A DNA stretch of 64,000 nt from Rossellomorea aquimaris (GCF_020171925.1 NZ_JAIVAR010000001.1:1-64000), one strand, 5' to 3'. Counted from the first letter of the stretch, positions 29,366 through 39,182 are shown. Notes: generated from the sequence alone by a model not told the origin. Made by a program: numbers and translations.

Positions 29366-29387
29366 TTCTTCACAATTTCTTCACAAT
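29366..29387 (-). promoter_or_regulatory. Tandem ResD-like repeats between ctaA and ctaB
   Basis: Two exact, adjacent copies of TTCTTCACAAT; on the minus strand each reads ATTGTGAAGAA, close to the ResD box TTTGTGAAT, one helical turn apart. ResD activates ctaA and ctaB in B. subtilis. The remaining bases of this 480-base gap are AT-rich with no gene. Confidence 0.5.
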
Positions 29388-29568
29388 ATTATATATTTCC
29401 ATCACAAAAAGGAAAAAATATATGGTTTAATATAATATTGATAGCATGATTACTATTTCGTATATTTGCTAAAAATTTGAATTCGATATAGAAATGGTAG
29501 TTCATTTACTTTATAGTAGTAAGGGGTGTCATCTACCTCTGTTTGTTCTTTATTAGAGGAGGGCTAAT

Positions 29569-30483
29569 ATGTCAAATAGTCGATTAATGACAAATGTTGA
29601 AAAAGCTGAGATCCCAACTTCCACTGTTTGGAAAGATTTCTTGGCGTTAATCAAGGTCGGAATTGTTAATTCAAATCTAATTACTACCTTCACTGGTATG
29701 TGGTTAGCATTTTATTTTACAAATACACACTTTCTGAATTCACTCGATACGATGTTCCTTACGTTAGTGGGGTCCTCATTGATCATCGCCGGATCATGCG
29801 TGATCAATAACGTATATGACCGTGATATCGATCATCTGATGGAGCGTACAAAAGAGCGTCCTACTGTAACCGGTAAGATAAACGGTACAAAGGCTTCATT
29901 GTTGGGGCTTCTGATGATTGCGTTTGGGATTGTCATGCTGTTCATGACGACCGTCACAGCAGGTGTCATAGGCATAATTGGAGTGTTCAGTTACGTTGTA
30001 TTATATACCATGTGGTCTAAGAGAAAATATGTAAGCAATACGATTGTGGGCAGTATTTCAGGGGCGGTTCCTCCATTGATTGGATGGGCTGCAGTTGACC
30101 CAAATCTTGATATCGTTGCTTGGATGCTGTTTTTAATGATGTTTATCTGGCAGCCTCCACATTTCTACGCACTTGCCATGAAGCGAGTCGAAGAATACAG
30201 GGCAGCGAATATCCCGATGCTTCCAGTCGTAAAAGGATTCGCCGTTACCAAAAACCACATTGTGGCTTGGGTCATTGCACTATTACCGATTCCTTTCTTC
30301 CTATTAGAATTAGGCACGTTCTTCTTCGTACTTGCTACAGCGTTTAACATTGGCTGGTTGGCTCTTGGCCTTGCGGGCTATAAAATGAAGGATGACATTA
30401 AGTGGTCTAAACTCATGTTTGTATATTCACTTAATTATTTGACTATCTTGTTTGTAGCGATGGTAATCGTTACCGTTATATAA
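29569..30483 (+). CDS. ctaB: Protoheme IX farnesyltransferase (heme O synthase)
   Basis: UbiA-type prenyltransferase adding a farnesyl group to heme B. Nine hydrophobic segments; the Asp-rich motif NNVYDRDIDHLMERTKERP binds prenyl diphosphate. 304 aa. AGAGGAGGG precedes the ATG. First gene of the cta cluster; heme O feeds CtaA. Confidence 0.95.
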   Translation: MSNSRLMTNVEKAEIPTSTVWKDFLALIKVGIVNSNLITTFTGMWLAFYFTNTHFLNSLDTMFLTLVGSSLIIAGSCVINNVYDRDIDHLMERTKERPTVTGKINGTKASLLGLLMIAFGIVMLFMTTVTAGVIGIIGVFSYVVLYTMWSKRKYVSNTIVGSISGAVPPLIGWAAVDPNLDIVAWMLFLMMFIWQPPHFYALAMKRVEEYRAANIPMLPVVKGFAVTKNHIVAWVIALLPIPFFLLELGTFFFVLATAFNIGWLALGLAGYKMKDDIKWSKLMFVYSLNYLTILFVAMVIVTVI

Positions 30484-30586
30484 GATTAGTGGGAATTCTT
30501 TCTGATAAGAAATCCAAATAGATATTTTTTTGAGTCCTTGTTTTATTTCAAAAGTATATTACACGAAAGAGGGGTTTGATTAAGCT

Positions 30587-31663
30587 ATGAAAGCAAGGCT
30601 AACTAAGTGGCGCTTATTCTCCATTGTTGCCCTTATGGCACTTATTCTTTCTGGTTGCGGTGAGCCGTTCCTGTCTACACTGCAGCCAGCCGGAGAAGTA
30701 GCACAGACACAATATGATCTAATGATCCTGGCTACATCGATAATGGTATTGGTTATCATTGTCGTGATGGTCGTCTATGCAGTGGCGGTTATCCGTTTCC
30801 GTAGGAAAAAAGGAGATACTTCCATTCCGAAACAAGTCGAAGGAAGTCATACTCTTGAAATTGTATGGACAGTTATCCCTATCATCCTTCTGCTTATCCT
30901 TGCAGTTCCAACAGTGACTGCAACATTCCAGTTGGCTGATACAAAGGCAATGGACAAGAAAGACGCTGAAGGGAATCGTGAAGCGCTCGTCGTCAATGTC
31001 AGAGCGAATCTTTACTGGTGGGAATTCGAATATCCTGACCAAAAAATCATCACGTCCCAGGACCTGGTTGTCCCAACCGACCAAAAGGTTTACTTCAATG
31101 TGACAGCATCTGACGTTAAACACTCATTCTGGATTCCGGCAGCAGGAGGAAAGATTGATACGAATGTAGATGGAGTCAATACCTTCTTCTTGGAATTCGA
31201 TGATGAAAAATCCAAAGAAGCCGGTGGGGTATTCTATGGTAAATGTGCAGAGCTTTGTGGACCTTCACATGCATTAATGGACTTCAAAGTTAAAGCGTTA
31301 TCACAAGATGATTTCAAAGCATGGGTAAAAGATATGCAAAATGCAGGAGAGCCAAAACCAACTTCTGATTTAGCTCAACAAGGACAAGAAATCTTTAACC
31401 AAAAGTGCTTAAGCTGTCATGCCGTTTCTCCAGCAGACGGACGTCCTGAATCAGCACGTCTTGCGCCGAACCTGGCGACATTTGGGGAACGTAACCGCAT
31501 TGCCGGAATTTTAGAACATAATGAAGAAGAACTTAAGAATTGGTTGACAGACCCTGAGCAGTATAAGCCAGGAAACAAAATGACTGGTACATATGGAGAG
31601 CTTTCAGAAGAAGAAAAGGATGCTCTTGCTGAATACCTGATGGGTCTCAAGGTTCAAGATTAA
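30587..31663 (+). CDS. ctaC: Cytochrome caa3 oxidase subunit II with cytochrome c domain
   Basis: Lipid-anchored subunit (lipobox LSGC) with two membrane helices, a CuA cupredoxin domain (VKHSFWIP and CAELCGPSHALMDF ligands) and a fused C-terminal cytochrome c domain (CLSCH heme site, distal Met in NKMTG). The fusion defines a caa3-type oxidase. 358 aa; AGAGGGG precedes the ATG. Confidence 0.96.
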   Translation: MKARLTKWRLFSIVALMALILSGCGEPFLSTLQPAGEVAQTQYDLMILATSIMVLVIIVVMVVYAVAVIRFRRKKGDTSIPKQVEGSHTLEIVWTVIPIILLLILAVPTVTATFQLADTKAMDKKDAEGNREALVVNVRANLYWWEFEYPDQKIITSQDLVVPTDQKVYFNVTASDVKHSFWIPAAGGKIDTNVDGVNTFFLEFDDEKSKEAGGVFYGKCAELCGPSHALMDFKVKALSQDDFKAWVKDMQNAGEPKPTSDLAQQGQEIFNQKCLSCHAVSPADGRPESARLAPNLATFGERNRIAGILEHNEEELKNWLTDPEQYKPGNKMTGTYGELSEEEKDALAEYLMGLKVQD

Positions 31664-31692
31664 TAGGGGATTAGTTAAAGGGAGGTTAAATC

Positions 31693-33561
31693 GTGAGTAG
31701 CTTAGCACAGAAAAAAGGCTTCGGAGCGACTATTTGGGACTACTTGACTACAGTAGACCATAAGAAGATCGCCATCCTTTACCTTATGTCAGGAGGATTC
31801 TTCTTTCTGCTTGGAGGTTTAGAAGCTCTTATTATCCGTATACAGCTTGCAGTGCCTAATAGTGATTTCATTAGCGCAGGCTTATACAATGAAGTATTGA
31901 CCATGCACGGTACAACGATGATTTTCTTGGCTGCCATGCCATTGATCTTTGCATTTATGAATGCCGTTGTTCCTTTACAAATCGGTGCTCGTGATGTTGC
32001 ATTTCCTTTTGTGAACTCACTTGGATTCTGGTTATTCTTCTTCGGAGGGGTATTCCTTAACCTATCATGGTTCATGGGAGGAGCACCGGATGCAGGATGG
32101 ACATCCTATGCATCTTTATCTTTGGCATCTGAAGGCCATGGAGTCGATTTTTATGTCTTGGGTCTACAGATCGCAGGTGCAGGTACATTGATTGGTGGTA
32201 TTAACTTCCTTGTTACAATCATCAATATGCGTGCTCCTGGTATGACATACATGCGTATGCCACTTTTCACATGGACAGCATTCGTTACATCAGCACTTAT
32301 CTTATTTGCTTTCCCAGCATTGACAGTCGGACTATTCTTAATGATGTTTGACCGTATGTTCGGAGCGAATTTCTTCGATGTAGCAAACGGTGGTAACACA
32401 ATCATCTGGGAACACTTTTTCTGGATCTTTGGACACCCGGAAGTTTACATCCTTGTATTACCGGCATTCGGAATTTTCTCTGAGATCATTCCACACTTTT
32501 CAAGAAAACGCTTATTCGGATACTCTTCAATGGTATTCGCGACCGTCCTTATCGGTTTCTTAGGATTCATGGTTTGGGCGCATCACATGTTTACGGTAGG
32601 ACTTGGTCCAATTGCAAATGCAATCTTTGCTGTAGCAACGATGGCCATTGCCGTTCCGACAGGTATCAAGATCTTTAACTGGCTTCTCACTATGTGGGGC
32701 GGTAGCTTGAGATTCACGACGCCTATGTTGTATGCGGTTGCTTTCATTCCTTCATTCGTTGCGGGTGGGGTGACAGGTATCATGCTTGCTTCTGCAGCAG
32801 CTGACTATCAGTTCCATGATACGTACTTTGTTGTCGCTCACTTCCATTACGTAATCGTAGGTGGGGTAGTATTCGCTTTATTAGCAGGTACTCACTACTA
32901 CTGGCCGAAGATGTTTGGTACTATGCTGAATGATTTCCTAGGAAAGATTTCTTTCTGGTTATTCTTCATCGGTTTCCATTTGACATTCTTCATTCAACAT
33001 TTCTTAGGTCTTATGGGGATGCCTCGTCGTATCTGGAAGTTCCTACCTGGCCAAGGATTTGAAACAGGTAACTTAGTAAGTTCAATCGGAGCAGGATTCA
33101 TGGGTGTGTCTGTCATCATCATCCTTCTGAACATCATCACGACTCAAGTGAAAGGTGTCAAAGTGGGGAATGACCCTTGGGGAGACGGACGTACGATCGA
33201 ATGGGCAATCCCATCACCGCCTCCGTTCTATAACTTTAAACAAACTCCGCTGATCAGGGGGCTTGACGCTTACTGGTTAGAGAAGATGGAAGGCAAGGAT
33301 GGCCTAACACCTGCAGAGCCAATCGGCGATATTCATATGCCGAATAACTCAATTCTTCCGGTATTCATTTCACTTGGATTGTTCGTTGCAGCATTCGGTG
33401 CGATGTATCGTCCGGATGGTGAAGCTTGGGCATTGCCTGTATTGATCATCGGAATGCTGATTACGCTTGTCTCCATGTTCTTGAGATCAGTTATCGATGA
33501 TCACGGATATCATATTCACAAAGAAGATTTAATGGATGATGATAAAGGGGGTAAGGCATAA
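31693..33561 (+). CDS. ctaD: Cytochrome caa3 oxidase subunit I
   Basis: Catalytic subunit with heme a, the heme a3-CuB centre and the proton channels. Visible ligands: TMHGTTM (heme a), WIFGHPEVYI (CuB His cross-linked to Tyr), AHHMFTVG and HFHYVIVGG. 622 aa, GTG start with GGGAGG. The stop overlaps the next start in TAATG, so ctaE is coupled. Confidence 0.97.
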   Translation: MSSLAQKKGFGATIWDYLTTVDHKKIAILYLMSGGFFFLLGGLEALIIRIQLAVPNSDFISAGLYNEVLTMHGTTMIFLAAMPLIFAFMNAVVPLQIGARDVAFPFVNSLGFWLFFFGGVFLNLSWFMGGAPDAGWTSYASLSLASEGHGVDFYVLGLQIAGAGTLIGGINFLVTIINMRAPGMTYMRMPLFTWTAFVTSALILFAFPALTVGLFLMMFDRMFGANFFDVANGGNTIIWEHFFWIFGHPEVYILVLPAFGIFSEIIPHFSRKRLFGYSSMVFATVLIGFLGFMVWAHHMFTVGLGPIANAIFAVATMAIAVPTGIKIFNWLLTMWGGSLRFTTPMLYAVAFIPSFVAGGVTGIMLASAAADYQFHDTYFVVAHFHYVIVGGVVFALLAGTHYYWPKMFGTMLNDFLGKISFWLFFIGFHLTFFIQHFLGLMGMPRRIWKFLPGQGFETGNLVSSIGAGFMGVSVIIILLNIITTQVKGVKVGNDPWGDGRTIEWAIPSPPPFYNFKQTPLIRGLDAYWLEKMEGKDGLTPAEPIGDIHMPNNSILPVFISLGLFVAAFGAMYRPDGEAWALPVLIIGMLITLVSMFLRSVIDDHGYHIHKEDLMDDDKGGKA

Positions 33562-34190
33562 TGCACGCTGAAGAAAAATTCACGCCTAAGACATGGCCAG
33601 CCTCCCCTGAAAAGGCGACACTAGAGGCGAAAAACAAGTTTATGGGCTTCTGGTTCTTCCTTGGTGGAGAAACCGTTCTTTTCGGCTCACTATTCGCTAC
33701 GTACCTTGCACTTAAGAACAAGGTACCAAGTGATAGCCATGCATTGACCACGGATCTATTCGATCTACCATTGTCATTTGTAGCTACGATGTTGCTTTTA
33801 ACAAGCTCATTAACAAGCGTTTACGCAATGTATCATATGAAAAACTATAACTTCCAACGGATGCAGGCATGGTTACTGATCACCGTATTATTGGGAGCAG
33901 GCTTCCTTGGTTTGGAAATTTACGAGTTCAATCATTACGTACATGAATACGGGCATACTTTTACTAGCAGTGCATTCGGTTCATCCTTTTATGCACTTGT
34001 TGGATTCCACGGAGGACACGTTGCATTCGGACTTCTTTGGATCATAAGCTTGATGCTCCGTAACGCCAAACGTGGATTAAACCTTTACAACGCACCAAAG
34101 TTCTATCTGGCTTCTTTATACTGGCACTTTATCGACGTTGTTTGGGTATTCATCTTTACAGTAGTATACTTAATGGGAATGGTGGGATAA
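33561..34190 (+). CDS. ctaE: Cytochrome caa3 oxidase subunit III
   Basis: 209-aa membrane subunit with five helices, containing GFWFFLGGETVLFG and the conserved GFHGGHV and WHFIDVVW. Starts in the TAATG overlap with ctaD, followed four bases later by ctaF. Confidence 0.95.
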   Translation: MHAEEKFTPKTWPASPEKATLEAKNKFMGFWFFLGGETVLFGSLFATYLALKNKVPSDSHALTTDLFDLPLSFVATMLLLTSSLTSVYAMYHMKNYNFQRMQAWLLITVLLGAGFLGLEIYEFNHYVHEYGHTFTSSAFGSSFYALVGFHGGHVAFGLLWIISLMLRNAKRGLNLYNAPKFYLASLYWHFIDVVWVFIFTVVYLMGMVG

Positions 34191-34194
34191 ACTG

Positions 34195-34527
34195 ATGGCG
34201 AATCAACAATCAAATTCAGGTAACCCAAGTGTAGATTACGAATATCGTCGTAAGAAAAATGCTGAAGACATGAGAATGCAGGTAACTTCCTTCATGTTGA
34301 TGATTTTCTTGACACTCGTTGCATTTATCGCAGTAGCAGGGGATTTCAATAAGTACTTCGTGGTACCTTTCATCCTGTTATTGGCAGTCGTACAATTGAT
34401 TTTTCAATTATACTATTTCATGCATATGAGCCATAAAGGACATGAAGCACCTGCCTTGTTCTTGTATTCAGGTGCACTTGTAGCATTCATTACCGTGTTA
34501 ACGTTCATGACAATCGTCTGGATCTAA
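34195..34527 (+). CDS. ctaF: Cytochrome caa3 oxidase subunit IV
   Basis: 110-aa small subunit with three membrane helices and the FYFMHMSH-type segment (YYFMHMSHKG) typical of the family. Last structural subunit before the terminator. Confidence 0.92.
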   Translation: MANQQSNSGNPSVDYEYRRKKNAEDMRMQVTSFMLMIFLTLVAFIAVAGDFNKYFVVPFILLLAVVQLIFQLYYFMHMSHKGHEAPALFLYSGALVAFITVLTFMTIVWI

Positions 34528-34533
34528 TAATGG

Positions 34534-34569
34534 AGTCAGCCAATTTGTATAATTGGCTGACTTTTTTTG
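34534..34569 (+). terminator. Terminator after ctaF
   Basis: AGTCAGCCAATT/AATTGGCTGACT with T8 tail; separates the oxidase subunits from the repeat block and ctaG. Confidence 0.9.
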
Positions 34570-34588
34570 TTTGCCAATGCTATATTAG

Positions 34589-34960
34589 TTGGCTAGCTCC
34601 GGCGGCTAGAGTCTCGAGACATAAGCCATTCCATCCAAAAAGGCAAAGGGCGCCTTTATGGCTGCCCTGTCTTATGCTTGTCGCCTCTGACCAAGCCGCC
34701 TCCGCTTTTCTATTGTCCAGCTCCGGGGCTTAGAGGCACATGTCATAAGCCGAATCGTCCAAGAAGGCAAAGGGCGCCTTCCCGGCCGGTTCGTCTTATG
34801 CTACCCGCCTCTGACCAAAGCCCTTCCGCTTTTCTATTGTCCAGCTCCGGCGGCTAGAGGCTCGAGACATAAGCCATGCCATCCAAAAAGGCAAAGGGCG
34901 CCTTTATGGCTGCCCTGTCTTATGCTTGTCGCCTCTGACCAAGCCGCCTCCGCTTTTCTA
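34589..34960. repeat. Three tandem copies of a 124-bp palindromic repeat
   Basis: Units begin at 34589, 34713 and 34837, exactly 124 bases apart. Copies 1 and 3 are nearly identical; copy 2 differs. Each can fold into a long hairpin of nested arms: an outer arm (GGCGGCT/AGCCGCC in copy 3, GGGCTT/AAGCCC in copy 2), AGAGGC/GCCTCT, CATAAG/CTTATG, a middle arm (GCCAT/ATGGC in copies 1 and 3, CGAATCG/CGGTTCG in copy 2) and an apical AAGGC/GCCTT. The block fills most of the 528-base gap between ctaF and ctaG, which has no gene. Confidence 0.85.
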
Positions 34961-35055
34961 ATTGTCAAGAACTTGTCATTAGCTTAGATTGAAGTGGGGG
35001 AGGGTTGTCAGTATAATGTAGGTAAAGGTTTTTTTATGTGAAATGAGGTGAGGAA

Positions 35056-35961
35056 ATGCCTTTGGGTATTTTTGGATTCATGGCGTTATGGAGCCCGTTT
35101 TTTATTGTGGCATTGCTCTTTATAACAGTGGTTTATTTTTTGGTTACGGTCAAATGGAGGAGCAGCTTTAAGGAAAGTGAGCCTCTTAAAAGGAAAGAAG
35201 CCATTTATTTCATATTGGCTATTCTACTTGTATATGTACTTAAAGGTTCACCTGTCGAGGTGATGAGCACCATTCTGTTTTCTGCTCATATGACCCAGAT
35301 GGCACTGCTGTTTTTGGTGGTGGCCCCGCTTATCGTGATGGGTATCCCTCACTGGGTCTGGAAGGCAATCATATCTTTACCAGTCGTCAAGCCTGTGTTC
35401 AGTTTCATGACAAGGCCTTTAATTGCTTTGCTTACATTCAATATTATGTTTTCCATCTATCATATCCCATTGATCTTTGATAATGTGAGAACAGATGTGA
35501 CGTTGCATGGACTGGCTTCTGTCATATTATTCCTACTATCCATCTTCATGTGGTGGCCATTATTGAATCCTGCTGATGAGGACATTGATCTGAGCGGTCT
35601 AAAGAGGATTGGGTATATATTAGGAAGTGCTGTGTTGCTGACACCAGCGTGTGGATTGATCATTTTCGCCGAGCATCCCCTTTATGCACCTTATTATGAT
35701 CCAGAAGAGTTCTTGAAGGCACTGGCGCTTTGTGTGCCGGTAGATACATTACAAGGTATGACTTTATCAGGACCCGAGTTATTCACGTCAATGTCGACTT
35801 TGAACGACCAGCAGCTCGGGGGAGTGATCATGAAGATCATTCAGGAAATTGTTTTCGGGGTCATGCTTTTCAACCTTTTCTTCCAGTGGTATCGAAAGGA
35901 TATGGAAAAGCAGGAAACACAATCATATGATCCGGTTGTTGATCCTGTCACAACAGAATAA
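35056..35961 (+). CDS. ctaG: Caa3 oxidase assembly factor CtaG
   Basis: 301-aa polytopic membrane protein of the caa3_CtaG family, needed for assembly of an active caa3 oxidase, probably in copper handling. Conserved His in SAHMTQM and SIYHIPL. GAGGTGAGG precedes the ATG. It is separated from ctaF by a terminator and the repeat block, so it may have its own promoter here. Confidence 0.92.
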   Translation: MPLGIFGFMALWSPFFIVALLFITVVYFLVTVKWRSSFKESEPLKRKEAIYFILAILLVYVLKGSPVEVMSTILFSAHMTQMALLFLVVAPLIVMGIPHWVWKAIISLPVVKPVFSFMTRPLIALLTFNIMFSIYHIPLIFDNVRTDVTLHGLASVILFLLSIFMWWPLLNPADEDIDLSGLKRIGYILGSAVLLTPACGLIIFAEHPLYAPYYDPEEFLKALALCVPVDTLQGMTLSGPELFTSMSTLNDQQLGGVIMKIIQEIVFGVMLFNLFFQWYRKDMEKQETQSYDPVVDPVTTE

Positions 35962-36033
35962 ATGGTTTTGCAGGGAATGATTATGTCCTTTCCTGCATTA
36001 CATAGAAATTTTACAGTAAAGTGAGGATACGAA

Positions 36034-36495
36034 ATGGGTCTACCAATTTTACCGACAATCAGCACTAGCTTCATTGTTCTAAGTGCAATCACCGTGGCAA
36101 TTGGCTGGTGGCAAATCAAACAAAGAAAGATTGAGCAGCATCAGGGTACGATGACGCTGGCTGGAATCTTTGCACTAATATTCTTTATCATATACGCAAG
36201 CAGGACGATTTTCATTGGGAATACCTCTTTTGGTGGCCCTGATGACATTAAGATTTATTACACCCTGTTCCTGATTTTTCACATCACCCTTGCGACCGTG
36301 GGCGCAGTTTTCGGATTGATGAGTTTATGGACAGGGTACAAAGAGAAGCTTAAAAGGCACCGTAAACTTGGTCCAATTACAAGCATCATATGGTTCTTCA
36401 CTGCCATAACCGGGGTGGCTGTTTACTTATTGCTTTACGTATTCTACGAAGGTGGGGAAACCACCTCCGTCATTAAAGCGATACTGGGCAGTTAA
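36034..36495 (+). CDS. ctaM: DUF420 membrane protein (CtaM/YozB-like)
   Basis: 153 aa with four membrane helices and conserved His in FHITLA and KRHRKLGP. DUF420 proteins (CtaM in Staphylococcus aureus, YozB in B. subtilis) are needed for function of heme-copper oxidases; location after ctaG supports that role. The symbol is by analogy. Confidence 0.75.
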   Translation: MGLPILPTISTSFIVLSAITVAIGWWQIKQRKIEQHQGTMTLAGIFALIFFIIYASRTIFIGNTSFGGPDDIKIYYTLFLIFHITLATVGAVFGLMSLWTGYKEKLKRHRKLGPITSIIWFFTAITGVAVYLLLYVFYEGGETTSVIKAILGS

Positions 36496-36501
36496 GCGTT
36501 T

Positions 36502-36538
36502 AAAGACTGGATAAGGTTTTCCTTATCCAGTCTTTTTT
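36502..36538 (+). terminator. Terminator after the DUF420 gene
   Basis: AAAGACTGGATAAGG/CCTTATCCAGTCTTT stem with T-run. Confidence 0.9.
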
Positions 36539-36605
36539 ATATAAGTGGAAGAAGGGATAGACCCTTCATTGTCGAATATTCAATTGTGAAAGGGAGTGCG
36601 ATACA

Positions 36606-37763
36606 ATGGTGCATGCGATCACAAAGCTGACCGAAACACATTACGAAGAATCCTTACAACTATCGGAATATTCGTTTCAATATAAGATACCAGAAGAGAA
36701 GAGGGACAATAGAAGAAAACAATTGGACAATCAGCAAGTTTACTGTATTTTCGATCGTGAATCATTAGCGGCAAAACTTCATTTACTATCGTTGGAAGTG
36801 TGGATAGGTGATTGGAAGGTCAACATGGGTGGGATCGCAGGTGTAGCTACCTATCCGGAGTACAGGAGAAGGGGGTATGTTAAATCCCTGATTACTCATG
36901 CTTTGAAGGAAATGAAGGATGGAGGGCAGGTCATATCCATGCTCCATCCATTCGAAATATCCTTTTATAGGAAATTTGGATATGAATTATTTGCATACTT
37001 TGATAAGGTGAGGCTAAATAAGAAAGACCTGATGCCATTAAATGCAGTAAGTGGCAATATTAAAAGATATAACAGGGATACATTTCCTGAGGAATTGAAA
37101 AATGTGTATGAAGAATATGCCCGACAGCACAAAGGCATGTTGAACCGCTCGCAAGACTGGTGGGGAGAGCGCAGTATATCAGACTTGTGGGTCGCTATTT
37201 ATTATGATGATCAACAAGTGCCGAAGGGGTATATTAGTTATGAAGTTAAGAAAGAAAAAATGAAGGTTGAAGAATTTGTTCCTTTGAATTCGGAAGCAAG
37301 GGTTGGTTTATGGAATTTCATCTGTCAGCACGACTCGATGATCGAAGAAGCTGAATTGGTATTGAATCCAAATGAACCTCTCACATTTCTTCTTGAAAAT
37401 CCAAGGGTCAAAGTCGAAAGGCTCCCATACTTCATGAGCAGGATTGTAGATGTTGAAGGGTTCCTGAAAAGTTACCTTCAGCATATAGAATACGAAGGTA
37501 AGCTCCATTTGACGATCAAGGATGAATTCGCAAGCTGGAATAATGCTACTTTCACTATTGAAAAACAACAGGTGAAAAGAAGTCAAACAGAAAGTGGTCA
37601 TGGTATTGAACTGAGCATCAATACGTTCACTGCACTGATCTTTGGAGTATACTCCCCAAAAGCACTTACTGATATGGGATTAATTCAAGGGGAAACCGCA
37701 GGACTAGCTTTTCTTGATGATCTACTCATAGATTCAACACCGTTCTTCTATGATTTTTTCTAA
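36606..37763 (+). CDS. Eis-like GNAT acetyltransferase with SCP2-like C-terminus
   Basis: 385 aa: GNAT domain 1 with the acetyl-CoA loop YPEYRRRGYVKSL (about 85-97), a second degenerate GNAT domain and a C-terminal sterol-carrier-like domain (about 285-385), the architecture of Eis and its Bacillus relatives. Eis proteins acetylate amines of aminoglycosides, peptides or proteins; the substrate here is unknown. GGGAG precedes the ATG. Not part of the B. subtilis gene order at this site. Confidence 0.8.
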   Translation: MVHAITKLTETHYEESLQLSEYSFQYKIPEEKRDNRRKQLDNQQVYCIFDRESLAAKLHLLSLEVWIGDWKVNMGGIAGVATYPEYRRRGYVKSLITHALKEMKDGGQVISMLHPFEISFYRKFGYELFAYFDKVRLNKKDLMPLNAVSGNIKRYNRDTFPEELKNVYEEYARQHKGMLNRSQDWWGERSISDLWVAIYYDDQQVPKGYISYEVKKEKMKVEEFVPLNSEARVGLWNFICQHDSMIEEAELVLNPNEPLTFLLENPRVKVERLPYFMSRIVDVEGFLKSYLQHIEYEGKLHLTIKDEFASWNNATFTIEKQQVKRSQTESGHGIELSINTFTALIFGVYSPKALTDMGLIQGETAGLAFLDDLLIDSTPFFYDFF

Positions 37764-37789
37764 ACCTATTCCAATAGGAATAAAACAAA

Positions 37790-37826
37790 AAAGACTAATC
37801 AAACATCGTTTGATTAGTCTCTTTTA
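37790..37826. terminator. Bidirectional terminator, acetyltransferase and YtvI-like gene
   Basis: AGACTAATCAAA/TTTGATTAGTCT between convergent genes, A6 before and TCTTTT after. Confidence 0.85.
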
Positions 37827-37827
37827 C

Positions 37828-38886
37828 TTATAATTTAAAATTTGTCTTGATAATGCCGGCTTCTTTGGCAGAGTTAAAGACAATTAAAATGAGCGGCCCG
37901 ATGATGAATCCAAGTACCCCGAATAGCTTAAGCCCCAGATACATGGCAATTAAGGTTGCCAGGGGAGAAAGTCCGATATGGGTCCCCATCACCTTCGGCT
38001 CGACTGTTCTCCTGATAATCAATAGGACGGCTGCCAGCACAGCTAGCTGTGTACCAAGTGATATGTTTCCTGTGATCAAATGGAAGAGTGCCCAGGGTCC
38101 CAACACAACAATTGAGCCAATCAACGGTATGAAATCAATGACCCAGATGATGATCGACATCACGATTGCCACTTCTGGAGAGATAAAGAGCAATCCAATA
38201 AGGGCTACAAGGAAAATGATGACACTCACAAGGAACTGTGCTTTGAAAAATCCAAACACGACATAAGATAGCCTTGAAGTCATGAAATTCACTTTTTCCG
38301 CAGTTCTTTCAGTCAGGTGACTGAAAATACTCTTCTTGATACCAGGCAAGTCAAGCATGAATAGGAAAAGAGCAATCAAGTAAACAAGGAAGCTGACTAA
38401 GTAGCTCGGAATATAAGATAAGAAGGCACTGATTTTTTCTATATTCAAGGAATTGAGGATCTTGGTCTTGACTGAATTCAAGAAATTCTGAACTTCTTCA
38501 CTGAATCCAGTGACCACTTCATTCGGTAGATCCTCAGCTGCATCGAGTAGTCTCTTTTCATAATCCAGCCAGATATCACTTAATTGATTGATATATTTCG
38601 GTGTATCTTCTATTAATTGAACTCCTTCTCCGACTACTTTTGTGGTGACGAAGAAAGCCGATAAACCGATCAACAGTAAGAATATGATGAACACGGATAA
38701 CACCGCAATTTTTCTGTTTGTGGAGAATCGTCTTTGAGTGAATTTAACCGCAGGTTCTAAAAATAATGCTGTAATCAAAGCAGTCAGCAAGGGGACTGAT
38801 ATGGGTAGAATAAAGAATGAAAGTAATGCAAGGATCGTGATGCTGATAATGATGATAAGAACTTTTTTGGTGAAGAGCTTGGTCAA
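37828..38886 (-). CDS. ytvI: AI-2E/UPF0118 family permease, YtvI-like
   Basis: 352 aa with about eight membrane helices, an extracytoplasmic domain (about 85-160) and the family segment IWVIDFIPLIGSIVVLGPWAL. YtvI is a sporulation membrane protein; other family members are Na/H antiporters or exporters. The TTG start has AAAGGGG seven bases upstream. The symbol is a family-level call. Confidence 0.7.
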   Translation of the reverse strand: MTKLFTKKVLIIIISITILALLSFFILPISVPLLTALITALFLEPAVKFTQRRFSTNRKIAVLSVFIIFLLLIGLSAFFVTTKVVGEGVQLIEDTPKYINQLSDIWLDYEKRLLDAAEDLPNEVVTGFSEEVQNFLNSVKTKILNSLNIEKISAFLSYIPSYLVSFLVYLIALFLFMLDLPGIKKSIFSHLTERTAEKVNFMTSRLSYVVFGFFKAQFLVSVIIFLVALIGLLFISPEVAIVMSIIIWVIDFIPLIGSIVVLGPWALFHLITGNISLGTQLAVLAAVLLIIRRTVEPKVMGTHIGLSPLATLIAMYLGLKLFGVLGFIIGPLILIVFNSAKEAGIIKTNFKL

Positions 38887-39182
38887 TTGAGAACCCCTTT
38901 CTAGCGTTTCCTCTTACTATATTATATTAAAGTGGGGAAGGATTGAACAGTAGGATGGTTCTGATTTTTATTAATTTTATTGCAGGAGGTAAGGGGGGGA
39001 GAAGGATTCACTACAATACAGTGCTTATACGTTGCTTGACTCATCGTATCAAAACAGAGGTATTATAAGTTAATGCAAAGAACGCCTTGTTTACTGGGTT
39101 ACATGATGCTTCTATCCTCTTGGCAGTTGCCCCGTACCAGGTTTATCAAGATCTTGCAGTTGCATCCACGAAACAAAAGCAA

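Noticed and set aside
34530-34733. 67-aa frame downstream of ctaF
   Set aside because: Begins in the terminator and is made of repeat sequence; equivalent frames in the other copies are not maintained.
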